Below are positions 1 through 11,850 of a DNA stretch of 64,000 bases, one piece after another. Origin of the DNA: Gyromitra esculenta (lineage: Eukaryota; Ascomycota; Pezizomycetes; Pezizales; Discinaceae); the NCBI GenBank assembly GCA_038503075.1, contig JBCAML010000003.1:2728001-2792000 (forward strand), written 5' to 3'. The position numbers and the translations under genes are program-made. Position 1 is the first letter of the stretch. Every line of letters begins with the position of its first letter. The notes under the pieces were generated by a model. It saw only the letters and a list, made by a program, of their open reading frames with translations, was not told the origin of the DNA and did not search any database.

Positions 1-1040
1 CTTCCTGCTCGCCTGGCGGATCTTATACAGATGTGCCTGGCGCCCCTGAAACAGCACGAGCAAGTCCAGCCCCTTCGAGTACGAGCCCGTGCGTTCATCG
101 TGCTCCACTCCGCCCCTCACAGCCGGCCCGAAAGACGCAGAAACCACCCGACCGGACTCCGGCAGCGTCAGCAGGTACGTCGGCGTTGCGTCCCAGGCGT
201 GTAGCGTCTTCGCCGGATAACTGTCTCCAAACCAGCAGCCCTGCCGGATATCGCCGTCCAGCACAGCGCGGTAGGTGCAGTACACGTGCACTCTGAACGG
301 GAACACCGTCTCCACGACCAGGAAATAGTGCCCGTCTTCAGAGAGGTGTATATCTGGGTACACTGCCGTCGCCCCCACCGCCGCCGCCGAGCCATCACCA
401 GCGTCATCCACCGCTAACAATGCAGCTCCGTACCCGCTATCGTTCGAAAACACCCGTCCGAGCGGATTGGGCGGGTTCCGGCAGTACAGCGTTGAGACCG
501 CACGTCTCGCGCTTTTCGCCCCCGCGCCGCCCCAGAGGTGTCCGGTGCGGCGGAGCTGTTGCGCCAGCGTCTTTAAATCGTGCTGGCTCCCGCCGGTTGG
601 TGTCGGGGGTGGCATGGTGGACCCCGGGCTCTGTGCTTGCTGTAGAGCGGCTATATTCCGCGCCACGAGCCCCGCGTAGGAGCCAGCGCTGCGCCAGACG
701 GAGCATGTTCGCGTGCAGTTGTAGAAGTCGATAGGGTCGAGGAGGGCGAATATCTCCTGGAGCAGCTCGTTGGGCAGGTTTGCGGCGGCGTTGAAGTGCT
801 GCAGGGAGCGGACGTGGGCGAGGGCCTGCTGGCGGCAGACGGCGATGCGGGCGCTGGCGTGGTCCCGGAGGGAGCGGGAGGTGTTGAGCAGCGGGACGAG
901 ATCCGCGGGGGTCAGGCTGGAGAGGATCAGGTCAATGACCGGCGGGGGCAGAGAGGTGAGGCGGGACCAGCAGTAGTGGTGGGGCGTGTGGCGCACTGTA
1001 AAGGAGCGCTTCGGAGGGACGAGGAGGTCAACTCTGGTTA
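1..1040 (-). CDS. F-box domain protein, 3' end outside window, 5' end unresolved
   Basis: An uninterrupted minus-strand frame runs from about 1104 to the window edge. It has no ATG, so automatic ORF calling misses it. Near its start it reads LTSLPPPVIDLILSSLTP, then NLPNELLQEIFALLDP followed by IDFYNCTRTCSVWR. Both resemble F-box motifs, the second more clearly, so the likely role is substrate adaptor of an SCF ubiquitin ligase; that is family inference. The rest (for example YPDIHLSEDGHYFLVVE) looks like the substrate-side domain of fungal F-box proteins but matches no named family I know. A stop lies in frame just upstream (about 1105-1113), so the start codon must be in an upstream exon; a candidate acceptor (TTTACAG) is near 984. 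The target is unknown. Confidence 0.7.
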
Positions 1041-2444
1041 AGGCCACCGTATAGTTAGATATATGTGTATATATGTATCTATATATTACCACTGAGTGGC
1101 TGCACAGCGGCTTTTATATATATCGCTTCATGGGCCAGTTGCTCTACTTACGCAGAACGCAGATACTGAGAACGGAAATAAACCATATTCACAGCCAGCA
1201 GTCCCCCTAAACCAAAGACCCGGTAGCAATATGCACGGAGCAGCACTTAAAAGTCGGACACGATTGATTCCGGGGCCAACATTCGCAGAAAGAAAGAAAG
1301 AAAAAAAAGGGTACTAATGCATATGCTGATTACATCTAAGGCACAACGTCAAAAACCCACCCCCAAGCTTTTATATACCAAGCTCCAACCCAAACAGTAG
1401 TAACACAGCCGCAAGCTACCGCCAACAGGGAGGGCGGGGGGAGCTCCCAAATAGCATCATCAGCATCATGTAGTTACCTTGAATTACGGCGGTGTTACGC
1501 TCAAGAGCTGGCGGGGGCTCCGCGCGGGAATGTCCGGTGCCATCGACATCCAAACAGGAATATCCCCCATCGACAATACTTTGAAACACAGGCTGCCTCA
1601 CTTGGGGATTCCTACTAAATGGGCCACCAAGCCCCGCTAAGCGACGGGGGAGGGGCAGAGCAGGAGTACTGTACATGTATGTAGCTACTAGAAAGCACAG
1701 ACGCCATTGGGGAGAGCTCCTGCCACGGAGGAGCACGCAGCATCCACATGGGCAAAAGGGGACTGGAATGCATGGAGACCGTGGCAGCAGACACACGATG
1801 CTCTGGCCATGAGGCCTCCGTGAATTGGCAGGCAAGGCGGCAGAGTTTGTAATACAGGAGCTGTTCGGAGGAGGAGGAGGAGGGGGCTTTCTCGCAAGGC
1901 TCAGTCGCACAGCGGTGCTACAGGCAACAGCAGCAACCCCAGAGCTAACTGCTTGCAGCCAGAACGTGGGACCAATCCGCAATCACAGCCACAGCCCTTC
2001 CAGACTGGGCAAATGATCCAGCAACGGTCCAGCTCCTGGAAATACCTGTATTGCCCCATCTGTCAATCACGAAATTCCTGGCAGGGACCGCAGCTTCACG
2101 GATATTCATTCCCCTAACCCTGTGCCTTACCCAGACTCCACCGCTGCTCGCAAATACAACACTCTTCGTGGCCCATTCGAATTGCGCGATATACTATGAT
2201 TGACATGAACGTGTCTATACAGGTGTGCGATATCCATAGAACTTGTGTTTTGTTTTCCTTCAGATAAATGTATGACCCCCAACTCCAGACATGATAATAG
2301 TTACCTTGCCACGCTGAGTGACGGTATGTGCCAAACGAACCATCCCATCCATGCCCCCCACACCAAAAATAAAAAAAGCTCCTCCAAAACGAAGCTGCCT
2401 TGCATCTTCCCTCGCTTCCTCGTCACAGTTTTTGTGCCTTGTGG
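1041..2444. other. Intergenic stretch, no supported gene
   Basis: It should hold the missing 5' exon(s) of the F-box gene. It has TATATA-rich sequence at 1060-1130 and a polypurine run near 1290-1312. The minus-strand open frame 1416-1982 has a proline run and no recognisable domain; I do not call it a gene. Confidence 0.5.
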
Positions 2445-3286
2445 TTACTTCCTCTCGCCCGTCAATTTCTCAATTGTAGCTTTCACTAGATTTGCACAAG
2501 ATCAGCAGTCTGAACCAGGAAACCGAAAGTCCAAATGGAAGTATACACACCCCCGCCGAGAGCCCGCCCCACTATATCCCCGCCGCCATTGCCACCACCA
2601 CCAGCGAGCCGTTGGCCGAACGCGCTGGGCTGACCACTGTATCCGCTCCCATTTGTTCCAGACTCCTTGTTCACCTCGGCGGATTTATCGTATGCCTTTG
2701 CAAACCGATTTATCCCAGCCTCCGCAACCTCGCCAGCGACGGCCTCCCAGTTGATTTTGCCTCCTCCTCCACTGCCGTTGATGTGAGCAGCACTCTGGCT
2801 GTTTTCTCGAAACCCCGAGTCGTTGCGGGGGGGACTGAACGAGGTCTCCGCAGCGCCGCCACCACCGTACGAATTCGCATTTCCATACCCTGCCCCACCG
2901 TCGGTGTAGCGCTCAGTGGCATCACCTCGATGGTGCTGGGATTCTCCCTCCTCCTCCTCCCCTCTCCTCCTCCCCCCACCACTCCCTGTCCCTCCCCTCC
3001 CCTCCTCCTCCAGTCCCTCCCTCTCCCTCTGCCTCTGCCTCTGCCTCTCGCTCTCCCTCCTCTGCTCCTGCTGCTCCTGCTGCTCCCTCCGCGAGAACCC
3101 GCTCTCGTCGTTCCGTCGCGCGTACGGCGGCGAGAACCCGCGTTCACGCTCACGTTCGCGTTCGCGTTCGCGCTCGCGTTCTTCGCCCTCGCTGTGCCGG
3201 CTCTCGTTCTCGTCGCGGTTGCGGTGCCGGGACGAGTGGGCTCTGTCTCGGTCCCGCTGGATGTCGCTGAACCCTCCGAATGACAT
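2445..3286 (-). CDS. Arg/Glu-rich low-complexity protein of unknown function (258 aa)
   Basis: Two exons, 3286-2551 and 2485-2445, flank a 65-nt intron (GTGTGT...TCTAG) with a CTGAT branch site. Splicing replaces a tail of unlikely composition by GGGVKATIEKLTGERK. The N-terminus begins MSFGGFSDIQRDRDRAHSSR and continues into long RE/RD dipeptide runs (about residues 35-50), Q/E/R-rich and Gly/Ser-rich stretches. A non-repetitive C-terminal segment contains NWEAVAGEVAEAGINRFAKA, probably a short amphipathic helix and the conserved part. RE/RD runs are common in RNA-processing and nuclear-speckle proteins, but nothing here proves that role. It is divergent to the bZIP gene at 5257. Function unknown. 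Confidence 0.6.
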
Positions 3287-5256
3287 TTTTTCTCGTGTGT
3301 GGCGCGTCGATTAAAGGCGTGATTGTGTGTGTGGATGGTGCTGAGATGCTGAGGGTTGTAATTGAGGGGTGTGGAGGGGTGTGGTAGGAGTGGTTCTCCA
3401 GAGGGGTGTGGTGGGAGTAGTGGTGGTGGCTGAAGAAAGGGGGACGGACGGGGACGGATGGGGGACAGACGGTAGCGAAGCTTGATGCAGGATGAGGAAC
3501 GAGTGGAGGTGGTGCGCCGAATCACGTGACAGCACTCGCGAAGGTCAGTTCTCCTTTCCTTTTTCTGTTGCAAATCTCCACCACCTTGGCTCGGCGGGAG
3601 AGGCGATGTGATGTGATGTGATATAGGGTAGTAGGCAGGAATGAGATGATTGAACATCTACGTCATTGGGTCGCTGTCAAGGAGCGGAGGGGAGCAGAGG
3701 GGAGGGGAGGAAGACAGGATCGGTGCGCGGTGTTGCTCTTTTCCGTGCCGTTCGGGGGCAGCGATTCGGACAATTTGGCACTGTACTGTGCACTGTGTAC
3801 TGTGTACCCTGGGCTGGACGCACGACACTTCATCGTGCTGGCCCAGACAGGGATAGAGCAGAGCAGAGCAGAGCAGAGAGAGCACTGTTAACGAGAACTC
3901 CATGTAGGCACATCTTGCTCTGCTGGGCTACAGACAGCGATGGTGGGGCTTGTCTGTTTACTGTACAGCGGCCGTAGAGTCTCGAGCTGAATTGCAGTCT
4001 CTGGGAGCCCTCGCTCTGGAAATCTGATCGCCAAGTGGATCAGCAGCTGTGATGTCCGAGACATGGCTTGCGGCTCAGCGAAGGGGGCGACAAACACCAG
4101 ATAAGCGAGGAAATAGAGTTCTGTGTTTGTTCACGGCGATGGACGGCGGATGGCAGACGGTGGATCTGTCCAGACACCCCCAGACTCGTCTGCTGCGTCC
4201 ATCATCTACTCTGAACAAACATCTCCAGAACAGGCATCACAGACGACTGTAGAAACCAGCCAGGCTACCTAGATGTCGTTCTCGGACAAAAAACGGAGCC
4301 ATCAATTCCAGGCGCATCATGATCACGGTATTGGAGACTGTATGAATATACACTTTCCAGATGAAGCAACCCATCTTCATGACATAAATCTACGCCCCAT
4401 TGACTGCCACCAGCTTACATACCTACCTACCAGCACACCTACAGCTACTGGCAGAACGTCCCTCGGCGTGTTTAGTATCGAGGCTGGTTAAATGGAGTTA
4501 AAATGGCTGTGATGGTGCCGAGTGGACAGCTAACTCCATGAGCGAGATAAGGGTGCCGAGGCAAGTGCCAGGGCAAGTGCCAGGATTACCAACTGCGATA
4601 ACGCAGGGCTGGGCAGGCAGGCCTCTGGACTCGAGATGGGGATGGCGGTATACGCATTGGCTTGGACAGGTGTGCGAGGAAGATTTGGGCTTGGGAGTGA
4701 GGTTTCTCGCATTCCAGACTCTTGATCTGGTGAACGGGAAACTGCAGACATGCATCTGGTCTGTACTCTGGATTCCCTGAAATGTTGTTGAAACAGAAGT
4801 TGCGAGTTGAGGCACAGCACAGAATACATCCTCTTACTACAATCCACTGGCATACAATCCACTCGCGATGGTACAGACACAAGTGTAGGTGATTCTCTCG
4901 TTGTGAATACACCACATCGAAGCACTCGTGGCTGCAGTTGAAATCCCCAAACCGAGGGGAACGTCCCCTTCTTGCAAGAATCCTCACGTCGCACAAACGG
5001 CAGCCCCTCGGTCGGTCCGCACGCACGCACCACGAAACCACCCTTTGCCGAGTTCGCGGTCCCCGCGATGGAAAACGATCTCGCCGACCCGCTGCTCCCC
5101 GTACGGCCCGAGTGCTGCAGCTGTGGGTGTAGAGGACGCACTCTAGGTCTCCGGCGACGAGATATAAGGAGCGGTGGTCTTGGGAGTATTAGCTAGGCTA
5201 CTGTATTAGAATCACAGACATATATATATTCATATTCATATTCATATTACCTTTCT
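3287..5256. other. Long divergent intergenic region (about 2 kb)
   Basis: Shared upstream region of the Arg/Glu-rich gene and the bZIP gene. I see no coding region; the open frames here lack domain or codon evidence. It holds short tandem repeats: GTGAT units near 3604-3623, GCAGA units near 3855-3877, and a TTCATA hexamer repeat at about 5228-5250 just upstream of the bZIP start codon. Confidence 0.5.
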
Positions 5257-6367
5257 ATGGAGAAACATGAAGCTTCGGGCTCTGGCTCTAGCTCAGGCTT
5301 TGCACCGCCGAAACCCACACGGTACGAAGACGAAGAACGCGAGCTGGCCAGCACGACCGACCCCAAGCGGCGGCGCCAGATCCAGAACCGCATAGCCCAG
5401 AGAGTCTACCGTATGTTCCATATCCGCGATTCCCGCCGTGGGCGTGGGCGCAACCCTAACCCTGAATTGCCGCTTCATGGGCCAGCACTCGTTAACCGCC
5501 GTCTCAGGCCAGAAGCAGAAGCGGAGGCTGCACGATCTCGAGGAGCAGGCCTCCAGCAAGAAGCGCTCCCCCGACGACCCCGGCTCCGGCCCCGGCCTCG
5601 ACCCGCGGCCAGCCCTGACAGACGAGCAGGCAGACGAATACGCATCCTGGACGCCCCTGGCCATGACCTACCCGTTCGCCAACGCCATAAAGCAGCGCAT
5701 CAGCCCCGTGCGGTGCGCGAGATCCCCGCGCCAGATCGCGGCAGAGTCGTCCCCCCCGCCCCCGCCCCCGCCCCCGCACACCAGCGCCGGACAGCGCGCG
5801 CTCGGCCTCCACGAGGCCGCACCGCCGCCGGCAGAACTAGCCATCACCGTCACCAGCGCCCCCATCAAGCGCGCTGTGCTAACCAACCTCGCCATCCTCG
5901 GGATCGGGCTGGACCACTACGCGCTCGACGACGCGGCCTCCCCATTCACGTTCACGGACGGCGAGCAAGCCGACGCCGACGCCGACGCCGACACGGACGC
6001 GGCAGCCCTCCTGCTGCTGCTGCAGCGCGCGCGGCCACATCTGGCGCCGACGCAGCTGCAAACGCAGATCCAGCACCACCCCTACATCGACGTACTACCG
6101 TTCCGGGGGTTCCGCGATAACATCCTGCTGGCGCTGGAGGCGGACGCGCTGGACGAGGCGGAGCTGTGCCGCGACATCGAGCGCTACTTCCGTGTCTGGG
6201 GCCGGCTGGGCGGATGGGATCCCAGGTCGTTTGAGGTCGCGCCCGAGTTCGTGGAGAAGTGGATGTGGGTGCTGGATGCGGAGGTGCTGGAGGTTTCGAA
6301 TTTTTGGAGGGCGCAGAGGGGGGAGGTGTTGTTTGAGGTGGAGAGGAGGGGGGAGGATGGGGAGTAG
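5257..6367 (+). CDS. bZIP transcription factor with DUF3425 domain (337 aa)
   Basis: Exons are 5257-5410 and 5508-6367; the 97-nt intron (GTATGT...CTCAG) interrupts an Arg codon inside the basic region. Spliced, the basic region reads RRRQIQNRIAQRVYRQKQKR (about residues 39-58), matching the N-x7-R core of fungal bZIP proteins, followed by a short leucine-containing coil. A Pro run (about residues 138-145), an Asp-Ala repeat and a C-terminal DUF3425-like domain follow, with HHPYIDVLPFRGFRDN and a W-rich end (EFVEKWMWVLDAEVLEVSNF). Family members are nuclear regulators of secondary metabolism, stress or development; the target genes cannot be read from sequence. A paralogue lies at 27892. Start chosen as the first ATG, directly after the TTCATA repeat. 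Confidence 0.85.
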
Positions 6368-7152
6368 GTGGGGGTAGATGGCGTTTGGTTTTTGGGAATG
6401 GATTGTGGTGGGGGTGGTGGTGGGGGGGGGGATTTCGTTTGGTATTGGGTTTTCGGCTTTCGTTTTTATATTTTCATCTTAGCTATAGACTTCATAAATT
6501 ATAAAACCCTTCTTTCTCTACCCTTTTCTTTCTTTCTCCCTCTCGCATATCCATCTCATCTAGTCCCAAGACCTCAGTTGCACCCTCCCGATCAGCTACA
6601 GAGTTCAGATCTGGGTTTTGACTACACAGCTCTTGGTAGAAACACGCCTCGCCGTTAACGTACTTTCCATAGCGAGAAAGCACTCCTTGAGAGTGTGGAA
6701 ACCGATATACACAAGGCACATATGCTTTATTTGTAGGAGTGTGGCCAACATCCAGGGAGTGCTATATCAACCCATGCTCCGTCATGAACTGTCACTCGAT
6801 GCTATTTTCTAAACTGGCTTCTGCAGCAAGCTTGTTCTGGCAACCCGAGAGAAACACCCGCACTAATGTGTTTTTTTCCAAACTCAATGGTAGTATTGGA
6901 AGAACAGGATTCGGGATTGAGATGAGGCTTGAGAGATCGTGTATTAGTATAACAGCCATTGCTTCGTTCCCACCTTTGCGGTATTCTACTGCTCGGTTTC
7001 AACTTTTATTTATCGCCTTATTTTGTACTAACCGTTAACAAGCGCCGCAAAAATACATGCAAGACCGTCCAACCCTGAGACACTGCCAAAAAATAAAATT
7101 ACACAAAACCCGAACACTAAAGCTCACCCTCCCCCTTCCCCCCGGTACACAT
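6368..7152. other. Convergent intergenic region, no gene seen
   Basis: Lies between the 3' ends of the bZIP gene and the AA14-like gene. It contains a G-rich run at about 6407-6430 and AT-rich 3'-UTR-like sequence. Open frames are short and show no domain. Confidence 0.5.
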
Positions 7153-8425
7153 TCAACCGCAGATGCCAGAGCGACACGTCAGAACATCCGAGCAATCATT
7201 CTCATCCACACACCCACTCCCCGCACAGTGGCCCAGCCACGCGCAAGTAGCAGAACCAGTAGCCACCGCAGCAGAAGCAGTAGACGAAGCCGAACGAGTC
7301 GATATGACCAGCGTAGTAGTAGTAGCAGCACCCCCCGCGAAGATGTCGTTCTGCGCTCCATCTGCGAATCCCCACTTGGGATTATACGACGGCTTCTGGT
7401 AGTAGTCCCCGCTGAAGACGACGTTCGATCTGTCGTTGGCCCAGTACATCGGCTGCTTAGGACCCGAAACGCACCCGCCGTTAGCGCAGTACTTGGGTGC
7501 GGCCGGAGTGCCGATGGCGGCGGTCGAGGTTGCGGCGGTGACGTTGCACTCGAATCCGGTCATGTACTGTTGTAGTGTATTGATCAGTGCCCAGTGTTCT
7601 GTGTTCTGTGTTCAGGTCTGGGGGGGGGTTATATACCATTTCGTTTTGCGACGCCTGGCCTTGCCAGAACCAGGCGCAGGTGCACTTCCCGTTGGGACAG
7701 GCTGGCATCCTCGCTGGGATGGAGAAAGTCGTTTTTAAATCCCGCACACAGTTGGTGTTGACGGAGAAGACGGCGAAATCTTCGGGCTTTACGTCGTTGG
7801 CGTTATCCTTATAGGCGATTGCCAGGCCGCATCCGAGGATCTGAGCAGGGTCGATAGGGTTCCCAGCGTGGTAGGAGCCGACTAGTACGTTAATGTCAGG
7901 AAGATGTTTCTGGGGATCTGGAGTTGTGAATGCGGAGACGTACCGTCAACGGGACACGCGGTTTTCCCGTCACCTTGAGTTCCGTAGCTGTAAACACAGA
8001 CAAACATTAAACAAGGGCACATATAAGAATGTCGTTCAATCGGCCAGTCATAAGGGTTTACGAAAGTTGTGGCGTGGGGCGGAAACTCACGAGGTATAAT
8101 CTCTGTTGCAAGAAAGTTCAACAGTAACCGATCCTCCAGCAGGCAAGGCCATAGGACTCCCGGTAGGCTTCTTGGCCAAATTTCCTATATATGTAATGGT
8201 TAAAACCAGTCTTGACCAGAACCAATATACGTTGAATTGGGGTGGGGGTTGGTTGGAAGGAGCAATGTAGTTACCATGGAACCACCAGTCACTAAACGAT
8301 AACCCGCTCATGGGCGTCACGAGGGTGTAGCCATCCCCGTTGAAATCAAAGACCGAAGGATGCCAGAGCCCAATATGGCCGAATGCTGTTGGAAGCAGTG
8401 CGAAGACCAAAGCCTTTGCGTGCAT
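7153..8425 (-). CDS. Secreted AA14-like lytic polysaccharide monooxygenase (315 aa)
   Basis: Five exons: 8425-8275, 8184-8091, 7987-7944, 7881-7637, 7566-7153. All introns are GT-AG (62-103 nt) and the coding sum is 948 nt. The precursor starts MHAKALVFALLPTAFG, a signal peptide, then HIGLWHPSVF, placing a histidine (His17) exactly at the mature N-terminus as needed for the copper histidine brace. Other AA14-type motifs are SDWWFHG, LPAGGSVTVELSCNRDYTS, GCGLAIAYKDN, IPARMPACPNGKCTCAWFW, EMYMTGFECNVT and GFADGAQNDIF. The second copper histidine may be the one in GSYHAGN. An Ala/Ser/Thr linker leads to a six-cysteine tail of about 30 residues. AA14 enzymes are reported to oxidise xylan on cellulose; the substrate here is inference. 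A TATATA element lies about 50 nt upstream. Confidence 0.82.
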
Positions 8426-9250
8426 TTTAGTTTACAGGACGATTGGGAAAGGGTGGCTTAGATATGTAAATAAAGATATATAAGCGTCTAGCAAGAGTAT
8501 ATCGAAAAGAAAGGAAGTGAATGAATGAATGAATGAATGAATGAGAGAGCGACTCGCGTTGATGACGGTAGGAACTGCGAGCATTCGAGAGGGCCTTTAT
8601 ATCAGGCACTCATACAAGACATATCTAGTAAGTGACTGTATCGATTAAAAAGTTCCCAGTCGTTTGCAATTGCATATCAGGACCAAAAAAACGGGTTAGC
8701 GTTTCATGGGTATATTCTTGGTTTAGATATGACAGCCAAGGATACGTAGGCATATAGTCGCCAAGAACTGGGAAGATTTCCTGCGGGGTAGTAATGGATT
8801 GAGTACTATCCAGCGGGTATACGGGATAGCAGGGCGCAATTGTATCAAATAGTGGCAACGGAAACCCTAAGAGTGATTAGTCGAAATATAAGAGTCCTGG
8901 AGCATTTACTGTGCGCTGTTGAAGATAGTACTAACTTCGAAAGTGGGAGGACAATCAATACTTGGCTATTACAGTAGTTAGGTACCAAATCCCGGACCTT
9001 GCAGAGACATTGGTGCGACGTTGAGTTTGGGTTGGTGTTAATGTGCCAAGGTTTCTGGGGACTGACATATACGCGGGGTTAAAGTATCCGCAAAGGGTCA
9101 CTAATATTAAGATGGAAATGCTACGCCATGCTAGTACGTCCTCAACATATTTACCTACTTCACCTCTATATAACATGAGGCATAAACGTTCCGAGTTAGT
9201 CTTTGGACGTACGTTTACCTTAATTGTCGCATTTTTGCTGGGTTTCATCT
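8426..9250. other. AT-rich stretch with two weak minus-strand open frames
   Basis: Open frames at 8955-9248 (ATG start, one hydrophobic segment, about 97 codons) and 8625-8858 (no ATG) lie close together. An intron could in principle link them, but I found no splice pair that keeps the frame without a stop, and neither matches a family I know. A TGAA microsatellite of about six units sits at 8519-8543. Confidence 0.35.
8519..8543. repeat. TGAA tetranucleotide microsatellite
   Basis: About six tandem units of TGAA/GAAT, roughly 100 nt upstream of the AA14-like start codon. Confidence 0.85.
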
Positions 9251-11530
9251 AGATCTTTTAACGCGGTAAACCGCGGCCGCATCAGTGTTGATGTTCCGTA
9301 AGCGTAAATTATTCGGGGAGATCGGCCGCGCGGTGCCTCCCGACGGAGCATTTCATGTTATTCTCCCATAATATCCCAGCCAAATCCTTAAGACGATTGA
9401 GAAAAAAGGTGCTTTCAGCCTAGGCTTGCCAAATTCCCATAACACTCACCATGTATCGATCGCAGCTACTATATTACGACACCACGCCGTCGATGACACG
9501 TGAATATATTAGACCATAAGCAGCCGATATCGATACCTTGACCTCAGATTTAGCATATCTAAATGTTAATGTGACTACTCCTCTGTTAGTTCAGCCGTTC
9601 CTCAGCAGTTTTTAGCTCTTCATCATACTCAACGTTAACAAATCTCTTGGATGAATGGAGTATTTGCGTCTACCTAATATCCAATAGAATCCAATTTGAC
9701 AAACCACAATTGTCAGCCTTAGGATTGGGGGCTGTACATGTAGTAATGAGATTCGGCTACCCCCAAATTCTATGCATGTGTCTAGTAAGGTGATCCTCGC
9801 ACCCAAGTAAGCAGGTACCAAAACCCCTTGCAGACACCCTCGGTGATCGGCGAGTCCATAGGAAGCTTATATCTTAAATTGTAGTGTTACTTTAAGTTTC
9901 ATCGGGGAGATTTTAAGCATGGGTCTCGTGTACATGCTCCCTTAACATATGATATGCTGCGTTAGTCCAATGAAGAAGATGAAGACCCATTTGGTAACGG
10001 GATTACAATTGAAGATCATGATGCTGCGATAGAGAGGATGATTGAAACCAACAGAATAGTTTGTTCTAGGGTAATTAGAGGGATATTTCTTCGAGTACAT
10101 GTTCGAATAACGTCACGTAGGCATCCTTAACGGCCAATCCGTATTAGTATGCAGTGATGACCCGACTCGCTTGTTTGGCTACTCCGTTCTTCGTGCGACT
10201 AAGTGCGGGCCGTGGCTGAGATCTTACAAACCACATATCTAAGGTGATGGCCTGCGAAGCTAAGGTTGTGTTTATTGGATTTTTAGGCTGATCCCAGTTT
10301 GCACTCGCGCTAAGCTTATTACAGCTGCTCCCGGCGCTGGCGGACCTGATATTTACCAGCAACGGTAATAGGCACCGGAGTCAGCACTAGACTAGTTAGT
10401 ATATTGGAACCTAGAAGCTGCTCCTCTCATTCTGCGGGCTTAACACCAATTAAATCTTCTTATCGGTTGGGAGGGCCTATGTCCACAACTAACCATATAA
10501 CTAGACTGGTTGGCCTGGGTGACTTATGCCGAGTTCTCACCCAAATCAAATAATTCACGAATCTCTTGTAGTCTTGCCTCTATTAAGGCGACGTTTAGTA
10601 TGTGAGAAGCTAGTTAGTGGATATAAGCTTAAGAAAGGCTGCTAGTGAAGAGCGGAGGGAGCGTATTTCGCCCCACGTACCGGCATCGATCTCGTAACTG
10701 GATTTCCTTTATTCTCAATTAAATAGGTCCTTAAACCATCCAGTGCCGTAACGGCAAACGATTCACAGCACAAATCTATGCCCGAAAACATGGCTGACTT
10801 TCGTGAAAGAAAGGACCAACCATCACGATGCAACCCCCAAACTTCCATCCAACGGGCGCCGAAAGAGAATCAAAGTATGTGTTGATTCACTAAGCCGGAA
10901 TGTGGAAATGTGGAAAAAAGAACCTCAGTACTTCAATACATCCTCACATCTGCCACTAAGGCTCACAACGAGGTGTTATATCAACTGAGGGATATATAAT
11001 AGTGTTCTGAAATATTACTCTGTGTATCGAGCTTCAGTTAGAGGACGACGAAATAACGTTAGAGTAGCCTGAGGTAAATAGTCACATAGAGAAAGGGAGA
11101 CTTAAGAGCCCTCTATTGATTTCCAGCATCTTTTATATCCTGGGCTGCCGTAGAAGGAGGTGGTTGGTCCTGGGGCTAGCACTACATATACCTAACAGGA
11201 GGAACTCATGACTAAAACCCTCCACTCCTCTAATAGGATGCCTTCCATTCTCTTGTCCGATTCCCGCCAAACAAAATAACATTACCCTCGCAACTTCTTT
11301 AGCGCGAGCTGGCTTTAGATCCACAGACTATTAGCTAGAACCTGGCGATTTTTAACTCTAACATTAACCTTACGCAAGATTAAGCCGTTCAGGAGATACC
11401 TGAAATAAGATGGAAAGTACTAGGTCGATCTGGATCCAAAAAGAATCCAAAACCATTCTCAGACTTACCCTCAGGCTCTCAGCTGTAGTTTAAAAGAAGC
11501 GCTTAGAATACCCTGAAGTGTACTTCAGGG

Positions 11531-11850
11531 CTAAGCACGAAAAGCTGAAGTTAAAAAATTAGTCATCATAATATATTCTTTTTTTAGGGCTACCTACTTG
11601 GCTGTGCTGTAGCTGTGAGCTATTCTAGGCCTAGGATCTTTCAGTTGGTGCGGAATTTGGCCTAACGACTCTTTTATTGGACTCCTCCTTCCATAATTTG
11701 CTAAATTACGATCGAGCCATTTGGTAAAAAAAAAAAAAGCTAGAGTACACCCATATTCTGTCGGTGTAGGTAGAGTACTTCAGGGTGCTGATGAGCGTAG
11801 TGAAGCCTCAGCTAAGCGCGAAAACCTGAAATCAAAATATTAGTCGTCAC
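11531..11850 (+). repeat. Degenerate direct repeat pair (about 40 bp, spaced 280 bp)
   Basis: The segment at 11531-11570 (GCTAAGCACGAAAAGCTGAA...) recurs at 11811-11850 (GCTAAGCGCGAAAACCTGAA...), with most differences being transitions. Both lie just after an ACTTCAGGG word. Confidence 0.6.

Noticed and set aside
1416..1982. Minus-strand open frame of 188 codons
   Set aside because: Proline run and mixed composition, no domain, and no conserved-looking segment.
2916..3314. Plus-strand open frames over 2492-3314
   Set aside because: Shadows of the Arg/Glu-rich repeats encoded on the minus strand.
4530..5141. Minus-strand open frame of 203 codons
   Set aside because: No domain, overlapped by several open frames of similar quality, and within a divergent promoter region.
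7918..7943. A 26-nt intron in the AA14-like gene (GTACGT...CTCCAG)
   Set aside because: Too short to splice. The 62-nt intron 7882-7943 keeps the frame, has a CTGAC branch site and gives a better family match.
8625..9248. Possible two-exon minus-strand gene
   Set aside because: One frame lacks an ATG and I found no splice pair joining the two frames without a stop; no family recognised.
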